From: Syntrophomonadaceae bacterium
GTDB taxonomy: Bacteria > Bacillota > Syntrophomonadia > Syntrophomonadales > Syntrophomonadaceae
Reading direction: 5' to 3'
Length of the DNA stretch: 7,765 nucleotides
NCBI GenBank assembly: GCA_030526885.1
Contig: JAUNBV010000091.1
Location: 1 to 7,765, forward strand
A program made the translations under genes and the position numbers. Below are positions 5,863 through 7,765 of the stretch, in pieces. Within the stretch, counting starts at the first letter, position 1; every line of letters starts with the position of its first letter. Below the pieces are notes generated by a model, which worked only from the letters and a program-made list of their open reading frames with translations, searched no databases and was not told where the DNA came from.

Positions 5863-6921
5863 ATGGACCGACTCAACAAACTGCGTTTGGTTATGCGGGA
5901 AGCCGAATTGCCCGCCCTGCTGGTGAGCAGGCCGGCCAATATACTATATATTTCGGGCTTTTCCGGCGGCAGCGACGGGCGCTTGCTCATAACCGAAAAG
6001 GATGCGTATCTGCTCACCGACGGGCGCTATTTTGAGCAGGCGGCGCGGGAATGCGCGCAGTGGACGGTGGTTCCGGTCAAGGCCGGCGAGCCCGACCCGC
6101 TGCTGAAATTGTGCGCCGGGGCTGCCGAGCTGGGCGTGGAGGCCGAATACATTTCCGCCGCGCAATACCTGCGCCTGCAGGCAACGATTATGCCCAAGCT
6201 GCGGGATTTTTCCGGCGCCATAGAAAAGATGCGGCTAATCAAAGAGGAAGGGGAATTGGCCCTGCTCCGCGCCTCCGCCGCTATCAGCGACCGGGTGTGG
6301 CGTGGAATGCTGGCCGAGCTTGAGCCCGGAATGCGCGAGGATTACATTGCCGCCCGCATCGCGTTTCGCCTGCGGGAAGAGGGGTGTTCCGGCGAAGCCT
6401 TTGCCACTATTGCCGCCAGCGGGGAAAACGGGGCTCTGCCCCATGCCCATCCGGGTGAGCGCCGGCTGTGCCCCGGAGACCTGCTGACCTGCGATTTTGG
6501 CGGGGTTTATCTTCATTATGCGGGAGACATGACCCGTACTATTGCGGTGGAAAGCTTAAGCCCGGTATGGCGGGAGCGTTATCAGCGGCTGCTCGAGGTG
6601 CAGGAGCTGGCGGTAGCCCGGGTGCAGGCGGGAATCAGCGGTGAGGAAATCTATCATCTGGCGGTGCGGGAATTGGCCCGTTACGAACTGGAGCGCTATT
6701 TCAATCACGGCCTGGGCCACGGCGTAGGCTTGGAGGTTCACGAAGGCCCGCGCTTATCGGCGGCCAGTTCCGATATATTGCAGGAAAACATGGTGGTTAC
6801 AGTAGAGCCGGGCATTTATTTTCCCGGCCAAGGAGGAATCCGCATTGAGGATACCGTAATTGTAAACAGCAGGGGTTGCGAACGCATCACCCGTTCAGAT
6901 AAAATCTTAACTATATTGTAA
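5863..6921 (+). CDS. Xaa-Pro dipeptidase/aminopeptidase, M24 metallopeptidase family
   Basis: A 352-residue cytoplasmic peptidase, the length of Bacillus YqhT-type enzymes, that removes or splits residues linked to proline. Residues 1-120 form the creatinase-like N-terminal domain (ILYISGFSGG, LLTDGRYFEQA). The pita-bread catalytic domain follows, with all five ligands of the dinuclear metal site: Asp211 (CDFGG), Asp222 (AGDMTRT), His286 (HGLGHGVG), Glu315 (TVEPGIY) and Glu329 (IRIED). The conserved His194 of LPHAHPG is also present. The start MDRLNKLRL at 5863 matches the usual N-terminus of the family, although its ribosome binding site is weak (GGGA about 12 bases upstream). ATG 5845 in frame would add six residues. 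The open frame continues upstream into the hydrolase gene, but that part is antisense-free shadow and was excluded. efp follows after 13 bases, a gene pair widespread in Bacillota. Confidence 0.95.
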   Translation: MDRLNKLRLVMREAELPALLVSRPANILYISGFSGGSDGRLLITEKDAYLLTDGRYFEQAARECAQWTVVPVKAGEPDPLLKLCAGAAELGVEAEYISAAQYLRLQATIMPKLRDFSGAIEKMRLIKEEGELALLRASAAISDRVWRGMLAELEPGMREDYIAARIAFRLREEGCSGEAFATIAASGENGALPHAHPGERRLCPGDLLTCDFGGVYLHYAGDMTRTIAVESLSPVWRERYQRLLEVQELAVARVQAGISGEEIYHLAVRELARYELERYFNHGLGHGVGLEVHEGPRLSAASSDILQENMVVTVEPGIYFPGQGGIRIEDTVIVNSRGCERITRSDKILTIL

Positions 6922-6934
6922 TGGGAGGGGTATC

Positions 6935-7495
6935 ATGATTTCTGTAAATGATTTCAAGACCGGAGTGACCGTTGAATTGGACGGCGTAGCCTACCAGGTG
7001 GTGGAATTCCAGCACGTAAAGCCCGGCAAAGGAGCCGCCTTTGTCCGCGCCAAGCTGAAAAACATCAAGACCGGCGGCAACGTGGAGAGAACCTTCCGCG
7101 GCGGGGAAAAGATTCCCAAGGCCCATCTGGACAAATGCGAAATGCAATACCTCTACCATGATGGCGACAACTATATCTTCATGGATACCACATCCTATGA
7201 GCAACTGGGCATTTCCGCCGAAGCTCTGGGCGATGGCGTAAAATGGCTGCTGGAAAACATGAACGTAGGCGTGCTGATGTGGCAGGGCAACATCATGGGC
7301 ATTGAAATGCCAAACTTTGTAGAGCTTACCGTTACCGCCTGCGAGCCCGGCGTCAAGGGTGACACCGCCACCGGAGTGACTAAGCAGGCTACCCTGGAGA
7401 CCGGCGCCACCGTCCAGGTGCCGCTGTTCGTCGAAGAAGGCGACCGTATCCGCATCGACACCCGCACGGGCGGCGAGTACATGGAAAGAGTGTAA
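6935..7495 (+). CDS. efp: Translation elongation factor P
   Basis: EF-P binds ribosomes stalled on consecutive prolines and stimulates peptide bond formation. The protein has 186 residues, the normal length, and its three beta-barrel domains: the N-terminal KOW-like domain (MISVNDFKTG to about 65), the central OB domain (about 66-128, with YIFMDTTSYEQ) and the C-terminal OB domain (about 130-186, ending with the family signature around DTATGVTKQATLETGATVQVP and RIDTRTGGEYMERV). The tip loop HVKPGKGAAF carries Lys32, the site modified in many bacteria. No modification enzyme (EpmA/EpmB or EarP type) is visible in the window. GGAGG at 6924-6928 lies 6 bases before the ATG. It follows the Xaa-Pro peptidase closely and precedes purC by 46 bases with no clear terminator. 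Confidence 0.99.
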   Translation: MISVNDFKTGVTVELDGVAYQVVEFQHVKPGKGAAFVRAKLKNIKTGGNVERTFRGGEKIPKAHLDKCEMQYLYHDGDNYIFMDTTSYEQLGISAEALGDGVKWLLENMNVGVLMWQGNIMGIEMPNFVELTVTACEPGVKGDTATGVTKQATLETGATVQVPLFVEEGDRIRIDTRTGGEYMERV

Positions 7496-7529
7496 TTCAT
7501 CAAGGGGCAAGAGTTAATATGATATAGAT

Positions 7530-7535
7530 GGAGGT
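7530..7535 (+). promoter_or_regulatory. Ribosome binding site deciding the purC start
   Basis: GGAGGT ends 6 bases before ATG 7542. An in-frame ATG at 7536 is immediately adjacent to it and so cannot use it, which favours 7542. Confidence 0.7.
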
Positions 7536-7541
7536 ATGGCG

Positions 7542-7765
7542 ATGAAATTGGTTTATTCGGGCAAGACCAAGGATGTATTCGCATTGGAGGACGGCAATTA
7601 CCTGTTGAAATTTAAGGACGATATGACCGGAGCGGACGGGGTATTCGATCCGGGCATGAACACCGTGGGGTTATCGATCGAAGGCGCCGGCCGCGCCGGA
7701 TTGCGCCTGACCCGGCTCTTTTTTGAAGCCATTGCCAAAGAAGGCATCCCCACCCATTATGTGGA
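7542..7765 (+). CDS. purC: Phosphoribosylaminoimidazole-succinocarboxamide (SAICAR) synthase, 5' part only
   Basis: The window contains the first 74 codons; the remainder is beyond the right edge (the family has about 235-290 residues). SAICAR synthase ligates aspartate to CAIR using ATP in purine synthesis. The N-terminal ATP-binding lobe is recognisable: LVYSGKTKDVF corresponds to the glycine-rich (Y)EGKxKxVY nucleotide loop, and LLKFKDDMTG to the conserved FKDD-T segment. The stretch DGVFDPGMNTVGLSIEGAG, in place of the usual FNG-K motif, marks a variant form seen in some Clostridia (from memory). The GGAGGT site 6 bases upstream supports ATG 7542 over 7536. It lies 46 bases after efp and is probably read through from it, although a weak promoter in the gap cannot be excluded. 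Confidence 0.9.
   Translation, partial: MKLVYSGKTKDVFALEDGNYLLKFKDDMTGADGVFDPGMNTVGLSIEGAGRAGLRLTRLFFEAIAKEGIPTHYV

Noticed and set aside
6911..7510. 199-codon minus-strand open frame opposite efp
   Set aside because: It is a shadow of the unmistakable EF-P gene, with no ribosome binding site and no recognisable family.
7496..7541. Possible promoter between efp and purC (TATGAT at 7518-7523)
   Set aside because: The only -35-like hexamer (TTCATC) is 15 bases away and a poor match, so read-through from efp is simpler.

Overview
The window looks like a chromosomal segment of a Gram-positive, clostridia-like member of the Bacillota. The grounds are the consecutive peptidase-EF-P pair (M24 Xaa-Pro peptidase followed by efp), the strong AGGAGG-type ribosome binding sites, a lipoprotein solute-binding protein in place of a periplasmic one, and a LysR regulator of a type common in Clostridia. 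Base composition is moderate in the genes and very AT-rich in the regulatory gap near the left end. No tRNA, rRNA, insertion sequence, phage gene or CRISPR array was seen.

Left part (1-4583): a divergently transcribed LysR-family regulator (minus strand, cut by the window edge) faces a four-gene plus-strand operon. The operon encodes a single-domain sugar-type ABC ATPase, a ten-helix RbsC-like permease, an RbsB-like lipoprotein binding protein, and a protein that by eye is a divergent pseudouridine-5'-phosphate glycosidase (PsuG/IndA family). The genes overlap or are tightly spaced, so they are probably co-transcribed. The binding protein lacks several residues that RbsB uses to hold ribose. 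The PsuG-like protein keeps the Schiff-base lysine, the catalytic glutamate and the metal-binding aspartate, but has changes elsewhere in the site. The best reading is a LysR-controlled import and cleavage cassette for a nucleoside or C-glycoside such as pseudouridine. That function is inferred, and no sugar or pseudouridine kinase is visible.

Middle gap (4584-5081): about 500 bases with no recognisable gene. It contains a perfect 15-bp inverted repeat that could end the cassette, then a well-formed sigma-70/sigma-A promoter with an extended -10, and a leader of about 210 bases before the next gene.

Right part (5082-7765): an alpha/beta hydrolase (GTG start), an M24 Xaa-Pro dipeptidase/aminopeptidase, elongation factor P, and the 5' end of a SAICAR synthetase (purC) that runs off the window. 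These are closely spaced on the plus strand and look like a housekeeping operon: protein turnover and translation of proline stretches, followed by purine synthesis.
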